NCBI GenBank assembly: GCA_944470555.2
Contig: OX104128.1
Coordinates: forward strand, 63,805,257-63,869,256
Source of the DNA: Heterobilharzia americana
Taxonomy: Eukaryota; Platyhelminthes; Trematoda; Strigeidida; Schistosomatidae
DNA length: 64,000 nucleotides
Reading direction: 5' to 3'
Shown here piece after piece: positions 23,301-32,744 of this stretch (position 1 is its first letter; every line of letters starts with the position of its first letter). The notes under the pieces are model-generated. The model saw only the letters and a list, made by a program, of their open reading frames with translations. It was not told the DNA's origin and did no database searches. The position numbers and the translations under genes were made by a program.

Positions 23301-26300
23301 GTCACGTAATTACGTCGAAAAACGTTAGGCTGAGTGGTTAACAGTTAGTCAGACAGTAAGTAAGTAAGTAAGTAATGAGATTGTACAATCAACAGAAGGA
23401 AGACTATATAAATACACAGGCAAAAATTCATAAACAGTTACCACGGTAAAGAAAGGTTAATTACAGTCTTTTTTGCTGAGTACATGGATCAGGTTAAAAA
23501 TATTTGATAGTGAGAGTTTTCGCTAACCGTAATACACAAGGCATTCTTTATTTGTCGATTATCCTGAATGATTGAGAAACATCTATTTGATATCCTGTTC
23601 CTATCAGGCGCGTGGTAATTGAGCTGGTAAAGATGTTGCTACCTCTCAGACACAGGTCTCTCGGAATATGTCCATAAAACTGAGTAGACGCTCTTCTTTT
23701 GGTCCTTCCCATGTATTTGCTTCCACAAGCATAGGTGAATTGATATACACACTACCTTTTTACTTGATGTGCTGATATGAGGTGTGGCAACTCGGACCGT
23801 CACGCAGTAATGCCTGGTCCTATGTTGATAATGATGATGATGATACACAGTTGGAGGTAACGTGAGATCGGTATTTGTCTACTTTCGACTGTGTCATTAA
23901 GCATATTATATTGTGAAATGAGGTCAGTCTTGCAGCAAGGAAGCTCATTTTCAGTGCAGCTTTTATTCTTTTGCTTCTTCTTTCATATATCTCATCACCT
24001 CTGAGTGTTAGACAAGGGAACACATGCTTCTTTTCAACAGTTGGTTGTTTAGATCTCTAAGTAAGTTCTTTTCAATGCTTCATAATAAATTTCTTCGGAT
24101 ATCCATTCTCTACAAGAGCCTTCTCAATGATACCGAATTCTTCTTGTTGTTTTTTTTTGAGCATAGCGTTCTCATTCTAGTGACTAGCGTCCGGACTAAA
24201 TCACGTTTATGGCAGATAGGGCAGAAATGATTATAGTGAAAGTACTGACCAATCTGCGTGTATTTCCCGTGTATAGTTTTATGAACACATCTCCATCTGA
24301 TACTCAAATCCGAAAAATTGAATGTTTTCTTTTTCGTATCTTATTGTAAAATTCGTATCTGGATGAGCTTCGTTGAAGGTATCCATTAATTTTGACACAC
24401 GATTCATATTATCATAAACAATGAAGATGTCATCAATATACCTACTGTAATATGTCGTTTCCTTCATCGCAGATTTCAGACATGTTTGTTCTAAAAGAGC
24501 TAGGACAGGTCCTAGTGGTGAACCTATAGCCACTCCATCAGTTTGCCAGTATAGTTGATTATTAAGCTGGAACTGAACACCTTTTGTACAGAGGAGCAGT
24601 AATTGCTTGAGTTCCGTTTTCGTCAATAGGAGTAGATCAGACTGTCTACAGATTGTACCTATCGTTTCATCCACTGCTATGTTCGTAAATAATGAGGAAA
24701 ATCAAGTGATACCATGAATCTGTCTGAGACATCCAATCTATTCAGTTCTTGAAAGAATTGGAATATATCTCTCACTTATGATTTGGGAACCTTTTCCTGA
24801 TGGGTTTCAATTTCCTTGCTAACCAACGAGCCAATTTGTGATAAGGTGAATTTATCATAGCCTAACGTTTTTCCAGTTTTTTCGTGTAATTACGTGACCT
24901 ACTTAACAACCCCCCGTTTCCACAGCCCCTGAATTTTCTTTCTCATCAAAGATAAATTGCCATTAGTTTTGACCAAGATTTGTGATTATTAATCCTGTTA
25001 ATCCTAGATTTCAAATCTTCATGTATTTCTGTATATCTAAAGTGTGTTATGTCATTATTACTACTAGTAGTTCATTTCAATTGTAGACTGTTTGCAGCTG
25101 ATGAAAGGCTGCGAAATAAACGAGCTCATTTTATTCTGCAAATGTTTTACTTCTTGCATTGTTCAAATTTGTCAACGGAACTAAATGTATGATATTTCTA
25201 GATAATTATTCACTAACCCCAGGGGTGATTGAGTCCAGAAAATAAGAGTCGGTCATAATTCTACTCTATTAGGAATTACTGGTCACATTTGTATCTTCCT
25301 GTTAGTTTTTTAAACCCTGTGTTCATTGTGTTTCTTAGTTCAAGTGTTAGATCAGTGGTTTTGTGATTGTTAGTCTTACTGTTTCCCTTTAATAAACTGA
25401 AGTTATTTTCAGATAACATCACTTTAATTGTATGATTTAAATCCTGTGGATAGCATTTGATTGTAGAAAACTCATTGTTAGGGTTATAATCACTATTGTT
25501 CATCATATTTGGCATTTATCATCACTCTTCTGATTGTCAATCATACCTGTTCTCTTTATTGGTAATGTGTCTGGGTTTTTAGTTTGTTTTCAGCATTGTA
25601 GCATCATTGTTTGCTCCTTCCTCAGATAATTGACTAATATAATTATTTAGATCCGTAGAGATGAAATTTTGTGGCTGATAGTCCAAGTATTGGTATCTAA
25701 CCGGTTGGTCACCACTCTTATGTTCATGCAGTTAACTTTACGTATATTTTAGTCACTGGTAGATTTAATATCTTAAAGGATTTTTAGAAGTAACCTTCTT
25801 AATGAACTTTCATAGAGTTGAAATGGTGGGGAATTAGTATAGCTCAAGTGGATGATCTTCATTGTGTTGGGTTTTCTGAGCTGAATGGTTTAGTCGTAAA
25901 GCCTACATTGTCTTACTAGGTAGCATTATCAGCACTAACTTCAATTTAAAGTGAGCTACCAGGATTTCTCTGTGAGTGATTTGCTAACTACTGAGTCAGT
26001 ATAAATGACTAACTGATACATACAGCTTGAAACCTGGCAATTTACTGCTGCATTACTTTAAAGTGAACCCTTGAATATCTATGATAGAATCGAATAGACC
26101 AAACTGAGAAACACGTTTGTTGTAAGGTAGGTTTGATTCACAAGCGTACTAAATAGCCAAAGAAGTGATTAGCTATTATCCATATGTTCTCATTTAAAAT
26201 GAAATTTGTATTTTCTTTCAGATTTACGTTTGTTTACCGCATTACAAGCTATCTCCTGTCCCGTTCAAACTCTCTTCTCGATCAACACCATCATTTTCAG

Positions 26301-26584
26301 TTCAACCTACTGCTAATCCAAGTGATCGTTCAGCCGAGTGGTTAGATAGCCCATCAGTTATTCTTCCACCAAGTGATCCTGTGTTAATTAACGAGGGCTT
26401 AGTTTATCATCAACCTAGTGAAGGTCCAGTTGTTTGGGTACCGAAATGGGAAATTATACCTTCAGGTTTTGTCAGTTTGTTTTTAACGAATCTTGGTACA
26501 CATGCTCCTTCATACTTATATGCCCTAGGACGAGAATTATTTCACTCAGCAGATATTAAGACCGCTATGCTATTGAATCAATAG
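17322..26584 (+). CDS. EIF2B2: Translation initiation factor eIF2B subunit beta
   Basis: Spliced gene with visible exons 17322-17543, 17574-17693, 17734-17776, 17808-18014, 18047-18109, 18144-18239, 18271-18369 and 26222-26584 (TAG at 26582). All junctions are GT-AG and phases agree. The product matches eIF2B-beta along its length: HIIESEEW and LRVLKVIREEALK (human RQIITDHRW, RRVLKIIREEYG), FIHSDELIMTSGYSKAVHHF, GHKLAEELSKDNVDVIL, VFGLMSRINKVIVSCHAVYP, YVCLPHYKLSPVPF, PSGFVSLFLTNLGTHAPSYL and a C-terminal YALGRELFHSAD. This is the Rossmann-like IF-2B fold of the regulatory subcomplex (alpha, beta, delta) that senses phosphorylated eIF2 and helps recharge eIF2 with GTP. About 10-20 N-terminal residues on an upstream exon are not identified. 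The 17734-17776 exon is poorly conserved and rests on phase and splice sites. Constitutive expression is expected, not shown. Confidence 0.9.
18745..21618 (-). mobile_element. RTE-like retrotransposon, the longest copy in the window
   Basis: The 3' end at the left has an ATT repeat and the family's conserved terminal segment. In 5' direction on the minus strand come the RT C-terminal part (19610-19299, with STYLGSTVSTTG), the palm (19687-19466: EDLDFADDDLCLMSHKL), the upstream RT segment (20080-19820: YINFIDFEKAFNSVDQEVIW) and the linker (20706-20089: DDTLASEAEQAASRRD, then ADYFTKLLDRPPPPPPE). The endonuclease C terminus (21311-21123: HKDIHKANDMGFISPDG, then DTRSRRGANVGSH) follows, and the copy stops abruptly near 21618 without its 5' head. 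At least four frame breaks make it inactive. A GGT repeat near 20450-20467 encodes the proline run. Confidence 0.87.
22370..22450 (+). mobile_element. Diverged 3' tail of family B non-LTR element
   Basis: The stretch follows the family B tail seen intact at 58.88-58.94 kb: a TATG-GGTGT segment, then an ACTCG-ACTGT segment, then GTGCTTGGTC and ATGTTAGTGTTAA. Similarity is low and only the tail is present. Confidence 0.45.
22450..22960 (-). mobile_element. Family B APE endonuclease fragment
   Basis: Minus-strand translation near 22560-22450 gives FYQNLTILLHKAKSSDIVMI followed by AGNFNAHS, the GDFNAQ motif of the family B endonuclease. Nearer the 5' side, about 22800-22740, MLGTLNVEYLYNG corresponds to the usual nuclease start TLNVRSL. 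Stops and shifts lie between. The next 130 nt up to the Penelope-like arm show nothing recognisable. Confidence 0.6.
23089..23338 (-). repeat. Left inverted terminal repeat of the Penelope-like element
   Basis: Its reverse complement matches 24853-25165 with scattered gaps: landmarks shared are the CGAGCTC hairpin, GCAGCTGATGAAAGGCTGCG, ACTACTAGTAG, TGCCA in the middle, and GTAATTACGTGACCTACTTA near the inner end. Penelope-like elements commonly carry such LTR-like ends in either orientation. Confidence 0.85.
23104..23155 (-). ncRNA. Candidate hammerhead ribozyme in the left arm
   Basis: On the minus strand: 7-bp stem I (TTTGCAG with CTGCAAA), then CUGAUGA (23148-23142), eight bases, GAAA, and a stem III hairpin around CGAGCTCG that ends in an AUU before stem I closes. 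Boxes and stems I and III fit a hammerhead. The 8 nt between the boxes do not form a normal stem II, and GCAGC/GCTGC could form a competing hairpin. Hammerheads are known in terminal repeats of Penelope-like elements. Confidence 0.5.
23600..23848 (+). mobile_element. Family B 3' tail inserted in the Penelope-like element
   Basis: The segment ends with the standard family B tail: CTGATATGAGGTGTGGCAAC, a CGGACCGTCACGCAG segment, ATGCCTGGTCCTATGTTGAT and a GATGAT run to 23843. The Penelope-like frame is interrupted exactly here: nuclease-linker residues end at about 23850 and the nuclease C terminus resumes near 23600. The left boundary is approximate. Confidence 0.72.
24853..25165 (+). repeat. 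Right inverted terminal repeat of the Penelope-like element
   Basis: Inverted partner of 23089-23338. It is somewhat longer because of extra bases near 25010-25060. A third copy of its inner part lies at 28.88-29.09 kb in the same orientation. Confidence 0.85.
25091..25142 (+). ncRNA. Candidate hammerhead ribozyme in the right arm
   Basis: Same layout as in the left arm, on the plus strand: TTTGCAG, CUGAUGA (25098-25104), eight bases, GAAA (25113-25116), AU-rich stem III around CGAGCTC, and CTGCAAA closing stem I. Both boxes are identical in the two arms although the arms have diverged elsewhere. Stem II is again unclear. Confidence 0.5.
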
Positions 26585-26615
26585 TTTATATAATTTCTGT
26601 ACAAAACTTGTTAAA

Positions 26616-26621
26616 AATAAA
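26616..26621 (+). terminator. Polyadenylation signal of EIF2B2
   Basis: AATAAA 32 nt after the EIF2B2 stop codon, in an AT-rich 3' flank. Confidence 0.7.
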
Positions 26622-27039
26622 TTTGTTGTTCACTGGGGTTTATTTTATATTCAAGACAACCTTAAAATGTCCTTCAGAATTTCAAGTAGATCTTTTAAGT
26701 AAACAAAATAATTTAACAGATATCTGGTCTTAAAAATGTGTACTCAGTAGGAAACAAAATTAAAAGGGTCTTGAAATAACTTGTTCGTAAACTATATTCT
26801 AGTTTTTATTTCTTTATAAAACGGGGTTGTAAGTAAAATTTAGATATCTAATATCTGCTTCCCAGCTTCCTCCCTGAAGAAGCTCGGACCAAACTTCCAT
26901 GCGAAGCGTTGGAATTATTTGATTTCAGACCCTCTGTGACTTACACAAATACAATCTATATCTAATGTTTATTAATTGATTGTCCCGACTAAAATGATAA
27001 GTCATGTGGTCGTTGCCTTTTTGTGACCATTATAGATTT
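26622..27039. other. EIF2B2 downstream flank, with possible Penelope-type fragment
   Basis: The sequence is mostly AT-rich with no gene. At 26870-26925 an ACTTCC-rich GC island contains CCTGAAGAAGCTC and GCGAAGCGTTGGA, a pattern reminiscent of the hammerhead-bearing ends of Penelope-like elements with a mutated core. No coding remnant accompanies it. Confidence 0.35.
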
Positions 27040-28290
27040 GATGGAAGTACTAATCATGTGTGGACCAAATTGAAACACTTCGCACCATCATACAACAGAG
27101 TATAGAATGGCAGTCAACTCAACCTCAAGTTCATCGACTTTGAATAGGTCTTTGACAGCGTCGGGCGAGAGGTAATTTGGCAGTTGCTTCAACACTAAGG
27201 AATACCACAAACCTTTATCAGTCTCATTCAGCAACTATATGAAGACGCCACATGCCAAGTAATTCACAATAGGAAGCTCAGTGATGCCTTTGAGGTGAAT
27301 ACAGGAGTAAGACAAGGCTGTCTACTATCACCCATGATCTTCCTGATTGTAGTGGACTGGATCATGCAAAAAACTGTGAGGAGCGAGAAGAGGTGGATAC
27401 GCTGGACTGGGGAAAAGAACCTAGAAGACTTGGATTTCGCCGATGATGATTTATGTCTAATGTCACACAAACTTGAAGATGTACAGGCGAAAACTAACAA
27501 GTTGACATAAAAGGCAACGAAAACGGGACCTCAAGTTAATGTAGAGAAGACAGAGGTGATGGAGATACCCAACCGACACCATCACCACCAACAACCATCT
27601 CCAATCACCATGAATCGGAGAAACTTAAAGGAAGTAGTCTCTTTCACCTACCTAGTCAGCACTGTTTCAACTACAGGCGGCGGCACTGATGAGGACGTTA
27701 AAGCCAGGATTGGAAAAGGGAAACTGACGTTTATTAACCTGGAACCAATGTGGAGATCTTCTGCACTCAGCATGTTGAACAAGATTCGGATTTTCAACAC
27801 CAACGTCAAGTCAGTGCTTCTGTATGGCTCAGAGCCTTGGCGGGTTACGAAATGCATTTCCAACAAACTACAGGTATTCATCAACAACTGCCACCTACAC
27901 TGGCTGGTTACTGAAGCTCAGATGGCCAGAATCATAAGAATAAGCAAGAAGGAACCCTAGTTGGCTGGCTGGCTGACTGGCGACGAACGAATGTAGCAAG
28001 AAGCTATCGCTGAAGAAATATGCAGTGGAAGGAAATGGAGATGGATTGGGTATGCACTGAGAATACCATTGGAGGACATCACGCGTACTCGAGTGTAACC
28101 CAGATGGGGAACGACGAGTTGGGCGTCCGAGCTGATGGTGACATGGAGGAGGTCGTGCGAGAAAAAAATGAGAGCTCCTGGGCTGTTGTGGAGGCAGGTT
28201 CAAATGTTTGCAGAGAAGAGGGTTTACTGTAGATGTGCTACTGAAGCCCTATGCTCCATTAAGAATCCCAGGGACAAATAATAATAATAA
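27040..28290 (+). mobile_element. RTE-like retrotransposon, 5'-truncated copy
   Basis: The copy starts inside the RT (27060-27180 corresponds to HIIQQSIEWQSTL and FIDFE in the intron copy). It continues with VRQGCLLSPMIFLIVVDWIM and EDLDFADDDLCLMSHKLEDV (27295-27510), then RRNLKEVVSFTYLVSTVSTT and VLLYGSEPWRVTK (27556-27960), and the tail region at 28020-28230. It ends in the conserved terminal segment and an AAT run at 28272-28290. The RT palm has an intact FADD. A stop after KLT at 27508 separates the two largest segments. Closest to the copy at 9.44-11.35 kb. Confidence 0.87.
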
Positions 28291-28359
28291 TAGGTTTGAT
28301 GGATGATATTTAGTCTTAGGAGGTTTCATAAATGTGTATCAAGGAGCAACAATGAACTT

Positions 28360-28440
28360 AATAATACTACTAATAATAATAATAGCTTTATTCCAAACAG
28401 GACTTGCGGCACAGTATGGAATTCTCAGCATGTAATAGTT
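28360..28440 (+). repeat. Short repeat with TAA run, also at 42.45 kb
   Basis: A TAATAA run followed by GCTTTATTCCAAACAGGA and ACAGTATGGAATTCTCAGC resembles 42453-42535 (TAA run, GCTTTATTCTGAACC, ACAGTACAGAATTTTCGGC). It is probably the reversed 3' end of an unidentified element. Confidence 0.45.
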
Positions 28441-28879
28441 CATCAAATTCATTTCTTGTACTATACTCCTAAGCGAAAAATTTACTACATTTGAATGGTG
28501 TTAATAATAACAGTAATAAAGTCAACAATGTGAAACAAGCACCTGGTGTTATATTAGCATTTGATTTAGACTGGTGAATAAACAGGATGTTGAGAGTAAT
28601 TTTGGTGGTGGTAGTTTATTCCGCCAGTACCGAAATCTACAATTCGACGTAGTTATCCTGTATTTCTGCGCAGTTTCTAAGCCCATCTCTTACCGGTTTA
28701 TCGTCTATTCTTTATTTTGTTGTTAGCTTGAAAAAAGGGCAGTTCGAAACTATTTTAAAGTGTAAAAAAGTACTTAACGTGTTTAAAAGACATTTAAAAG
28801 ATAGAAACAAGTTGAAAGGGATGAATTTGGTGAAATAAGTTCCATGGAAAATTTCCAACGGCCTAAAGTTTAGGTAGGG

Positions 28880-29090
28880 CGCCACTATGACTGTTAATTA
28901 GTCAACCTAACGTTTTTCCAGTTTTTTTCACGTAATTACGTAACCTGCTAGCTCTTTCACAACTCCTTTTACATTCCTGTCTGTTTATTTTTCCCCTCTT
29001 TCCGCAGCTCCAGAATTTTCTATCTCATATGATATAAATTGCCACTGATTTCGACTAAGGTTTGTGATGAATAATCCTGTGTTTCGTCGA
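28880..29090 (+). repeat. Solo fragment of the Penelope-like terminal repeat
   Basis: CTAACGTTTTTCCAG, then a GTAATTACGT block, CCGCAGCTCCAGAATTTTCT, and an ATAAATTGCCA block occur in the same order as in the arm at 24853-24970. No coding part is attached. Confidence 0.7.
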
Positions 29091-29099
29091 CTCACCGTA

Positions 29100-29200
29100 T
29101 TGAAAAGCCATTAACTCTAAGTCTTTTCTGAATTTTATTTTAATATAGAAATGGATTCGTATATGTCTTAAGTGAAATATCTGTGAATGACTAACTTTAG
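29100..29200 (+). repeat. Dispersed repeat, partner at 32.66-32.76 kb
   Basis: CATTAACTCTAAGTC, CTTTCTGAATTT and ATGGATTCGTATATG align with CATTAACACGAAATC, CTTTCTGAATTT and GTGGATTCATATATA at 32660-32720. In the second copy the TATATG has grown into a long TA run. Confidence 0.55.
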
Positions 29201-29629
29201 AAATACACGAATCGATCATCTTGTGGTAGGTTATATAACCCACATGATAAGTTTCTCTCTAGGGAGTGTTCAGTTTTGTCATTAAGCTAAGTAATATGAT
29301 ACAGCGATAAGTTATGTTCCGGTGTTGCATATTAAAAGTCAATCGATAGGAATCTTTGAACCTTAGGCTTCATACTTGTGAGCATTCATCAACGAGGTAT
29401 ATCTTAAGAATTGTTCAGATTTTACAAGTAGTGAGTATTTCTCCCATAAATCAAAGAGGTGTATGAAAAACAACTGGATACGTTGGGCTTAATAGTCGAT
29501 TAAAAATAGAACCATCAGCAACAGAATGGACAAGTCTTAGGAATTCATACGTTACAATATGTGAAAGTGAAATAGTTGTGTTTTTTGAACAAATGTAAGT
29601 AATTAAAAAAAGAATATTTTAACGAGCAT

Positions 29630-30600
29630 ATTAGCAATGGAGTGGTCTCTCATTTTTAATCACCATAACTTTTTATTGCCCCGAAGTTTAGATAAGAGCT
29701 CTACCAACTTATTTCCCGAAAGCAAGTCATCACCAGGTTACACAGACGTTGACCTAATCACAGGAGAATTTTCGTTACACCTAGAATATGCAGATGACAT
29801 AGTCCTGTCAAGTGAAGATGCTGACAAAATGTGGAGTCTTCTGAACACTTTGAGTGTCAATTTGAGAATGTCCCGGATGCGGTTTTCACCATCCTAATGC
29901 AAATTTTTGCACCAGGATTGATCTTCAGCAGTACCACTCTAACAATAGAGAGTGAAGTAATTGAGTGTGTTGACCACTTCACTTACCTGGCAAGTAGGAT
30001 CAGCCCTGGTGCACTGGTCAGTTGCCGATCAAATCTCTGCATGGATACAAAAGACTCGATTGGCTTTTGCCAATTTACGCCACCTATGGTGCCACCGTGA
30101 TATCCGATTGTCTATTAAGGGTCGCGTCTACTGCACAGCAGTCCGGTCTGTTCCACTGTATGGCTGTAAAACATGGCCATTGAAAGTGGAAGACATGAGA
30201 AGGCTTCAGGTGTTTGACCATCGTTGCCTTCGTAGTATAGGACGTATTCCATGGTGTCACCACGTGAGTAATGCAGAAGTCAGGTATAGAGTTTTAGGGA
30301 GTATAGGTAAATCAGTTGACGAGGTTGTGAACCTTCATTGACTGAGATGGTTGGAACACGTGTTGCATATGCCTAGTCCCCGATTGCCTCGTCACACAAT
30401 GTTGGCCGTACTAGGTCCAGGCCGGATAAAGGCCCGAATCTCACCATTTTCTCATCCTTCCTTTCTTTCTTCTCGTACTTTGTACTTCTTCTGACCTGAT
30501 TTTCTTATCTTCATCTTGCGCCTCACTGATATGAGGAGTGGCACCTCGGACTGTTGCGCAGTGATGCCTGGTTCTATGTTGATAATGATGATGAAGTAAG
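29630..30600 (+). mobile_element. Family B non-LTR retrotransposon, 5'-truncated copy
   Basis: The RT palm is read at 29750-29850 (LITGEFSLHLEYADDIVLSS; YADD intact). The RT C-terminal part follows in other frames: YLASRISPGALVSCRSNLCM, then SVPLYGCKTWPLKVEDMRRL and VFDHRCLRSIGRIPWCHHVS (29961-30341). The 3' tail runs from about 30440 and ends with GATATGAGGAGTGGCACCTC, GCCTGGTTCTATGTTGATAA and a GATGATG run near 30595. Clade not assigned; the endonuclease elsewhere in the family resembles the CFDP2-type nucleases of RTE/BovB elements. Confidence 0.82.
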
Positions 30601-31439
30601 TAGAAATTTACTTATCTTTTTGGCAGGAAGAGTTGTAGAATGAAATACTTCCTGAACAATGTAAAGCTTATAGCAGAAATCGTTTTTATCATTAGTTAGT
30701 GTTGTAAATCTGAAATATAGTTCTTCGAAGCACGATTTAAAAAACGAAGAACAAATGGCTAATCAGGGGTATATCTGAGCTGCTTAATCTTAGCTGTGTA
30801 CATTTTCATGCGAATATTTTTTTTGAGACGTGGATATGACAGTGTGTCACTGAAATCCTTGGGATTAAGGTAGTGTAATGGAAATGTTCATGAAATTGCA
30901 AATTGATAAGTTGCCTAACATTAAAAATATATCAAGAAGGAAATGTGATGCTGAAAACCACGGAAATAATTCCTATCACGTAGGCAGTTGACAGAATAAA
31001 AGAAAGAGAGTAGAGTTGGGAGAGATTGAATGACTGTTTTATCTGTATAAGTCTCCAGATTTTCTCTCTGAATGGCTAAACCTTTGTTTATACGAAGGAT
31101 ATGAAGAAGTACTCTCTCTAGCAGGCTACTTTTCGCTTTAGTTGAGAAGTCTGCATAAATTAATTACTACTCACGAAAACATTACTAGATATTTGTTGCC
31201 TTATCGGAGTATTCTTTGACACTTTTAGACAGAATGCGCACAACTAAAGGTTGCTATGCACTCAGCTTCATAGGAATTGTTGGAGTCGTATAAAAATATA
31301 GGCCTTATCCTTGTTGTTATTTAGGAATTGGCTGTTGGAGTACAGTATCTTCTTCATTAGGATGTTTGCAGCTTCATCCCTTTCCGAGTGATGCTTCTCA
31401 TACCTGGAGACATCTTCCTAAAGTTTACACATTTTTTGA
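30601..31439. other. AT-rich stretch, no gene recognised
   Basis: No open frame of note, no RNA gene and no repeat that I could pair with another part of the window. Confidence 0.4.
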
Positions 31440-31700
31440 TGATCTGTGGTTTAGATACTTTAAACCGTATATTTATCAGATACAATTAAATTGCGTGTAC
31501 AGCGCATAAACACGAAACCACAGAAGCTTGCCGAATACTTAGCTCATATCGGCTTTCCGGAAGTTGACTTCCTCAACTTTTCATCAGTGTTATTTATCAG
31601 TTCCACATCGAGGAGTTGATGTTTAGACCCGTTTTCCACCTCAAAAGTGAATTTCAATTCTGGATGACAAATATTCAGATAATATGTGTTTTTATCTTAA
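31440..31700 (-). mobile_element. Penelope-like reverse transcriptase C-terminal fragment
   Basis: The minus strand from about 31690 reads YYLNICHPELKFTFEVENGS followed by LLDVELINN and RKSTSGKPI before a stop. After the stop, AKYSASFCGF and RCTRNLI continue in the same frame. The order LNxxHPxLKFTxExE, FLDV, YRKPT, TGxY, KRxLI is the usual end of the Penelope-like RT and start of its linker. No terminal repeat is seen next to it. Confidence 0.72.
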
Positions 31701-32706
31701 CCACTCTCGTCGTTTTTGTGCCTTAAGCCTTCAACGAACCTACAGTACATGAATAAAATTGCATCTTATATCGCTAGTGTTAACTGTGTTATCACCATGA
31801 ATTGTGTATAACTAGAAATCTATAGTTAAGTTCATACTGGCTGGAAAAATCTGTTAATTGTCGTATGAAGATCATCTTATCGTAATGGTGTCTTTTTGTT
31901 TGTACATCGTGTTCTTGAATATAAATCGCACATTCTGGGTTATTTTTTTCAGTGAATTTTTGTTTTAGATAAATAGCCAGTCCTCTAATATTCACTCTAT
32001 CACCTTTTAATTTATTCCTACAAACAAAATTTCCGTTAGGATAGTATTGATGGAAAGTAACTCAACATCATGCGAAATTATTTGCCGATGAGAAGTCTAC
32101 AGAATTATTCCTACAGTGAAACGGTGTCTTTGACAAAAGAAAGAGAAATTTCTGTCCGTTAAGGATTTGAGATACCTGATCAACCGCTTTGTAATCAGAT
32201 AGTAGAGAGATCCAAGTTTATTTTGAACCAGGCATACTAACAACTCAGTTTCTTGTACTGTAGAGCTTTGATGGTGTTATTTGTAAATATATATCTGGTT
32301 AACAGATCATTTTACCAGTTCTCCTACATCTACCATAAATTGCCTTTCAGCTAGTTCTGTTTCCTTCCTGTCACTCATAGACTTCCTTTTGTATAATAGC
32401 TAATTTGACATCTTGTTTATGAACACTTTTTATTCCATTAGAAATAATTTCATCTACATTCTTATCAGGAGGTATTATTTCAGCATCTTGGTTAGAAGAC
32501 AAACTGCTAAAAGAAATGAAGGTTTTCTAACTTGTAATATGAGAATGTTTAGTCAGATATTGAGCTAAAATGATTCACTATATTTTTCTTAATATCCACA
32601 TGTATGGATCAGTTCTAAGTAGACAATGAAAACTGAAGTAGAAGTTTAATCTGCAAGGTCATTAACACGAAATCCTTTCTGAATTTCATGTTAATAGAGA
32701 AGTGGA

Positions 32707-32744
<38 letters not shown>

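Larger units (their letters stand above)
23089..25165 (-). mobile_element. Penelope-like element with inverted terminal repeats
   Basis: The element is bounded by two long inverted copies of one terminal sequence (23089-23338 and about 24853-25165). Between them the minus strand encodes the RT, from about 24860 (LARKLKPIRKRFPNHK) through an open segment at 24674-24279 with VDETIGTICRQ-like start (here MDETIGT), YWQTDGVAIGSPLGPVLAL and YYSRYIDDIFIVYD; the catalytic YxDD is intact. Next comes the linker (24307-24110: GQYFHYNHFCPICHKRDLVR; 24023-23860: RGDEIYERRSKRIKAALKM). A GIY-YIG C-terminal remnant lies near 23600-23450 (QSFRIIDKQ). Penelope-like elements pair an RT related to telomerase with a GIY-YIG nuclease. 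The N terminus of the RT is missing, there are frame breaks, and a family B tail splits the nuclease. Confidence 0.82.
18370..26221 (+). other. Last intron of EIF2B2, packed with retroelements
   Basis: The donor GTAAGT at 18370 and the acceptor TTTCTTTCAG ending at 26221 bound an intron of about 7850 nt, against 30-40 nt for the six before it. It holds an RTE-like copy (18.75-21.62 kb), family B pieces (22.37-22.96 and 23.60-23.85 kb) and a Penelope-like element (23.09-25.17 kb). The stretches 21.62-22.37 and 25.17-26.22 kb are AT-rich with nothing recognisable. Confidence 0.85.

Noticed and set aside
26870..26925. Third hammerhead in Penelope-like context downstream of EIF2B2.
   Set aside because: CTGAAGA and CGAAG-type boxes differ from the required core, and no closing stem I was found.
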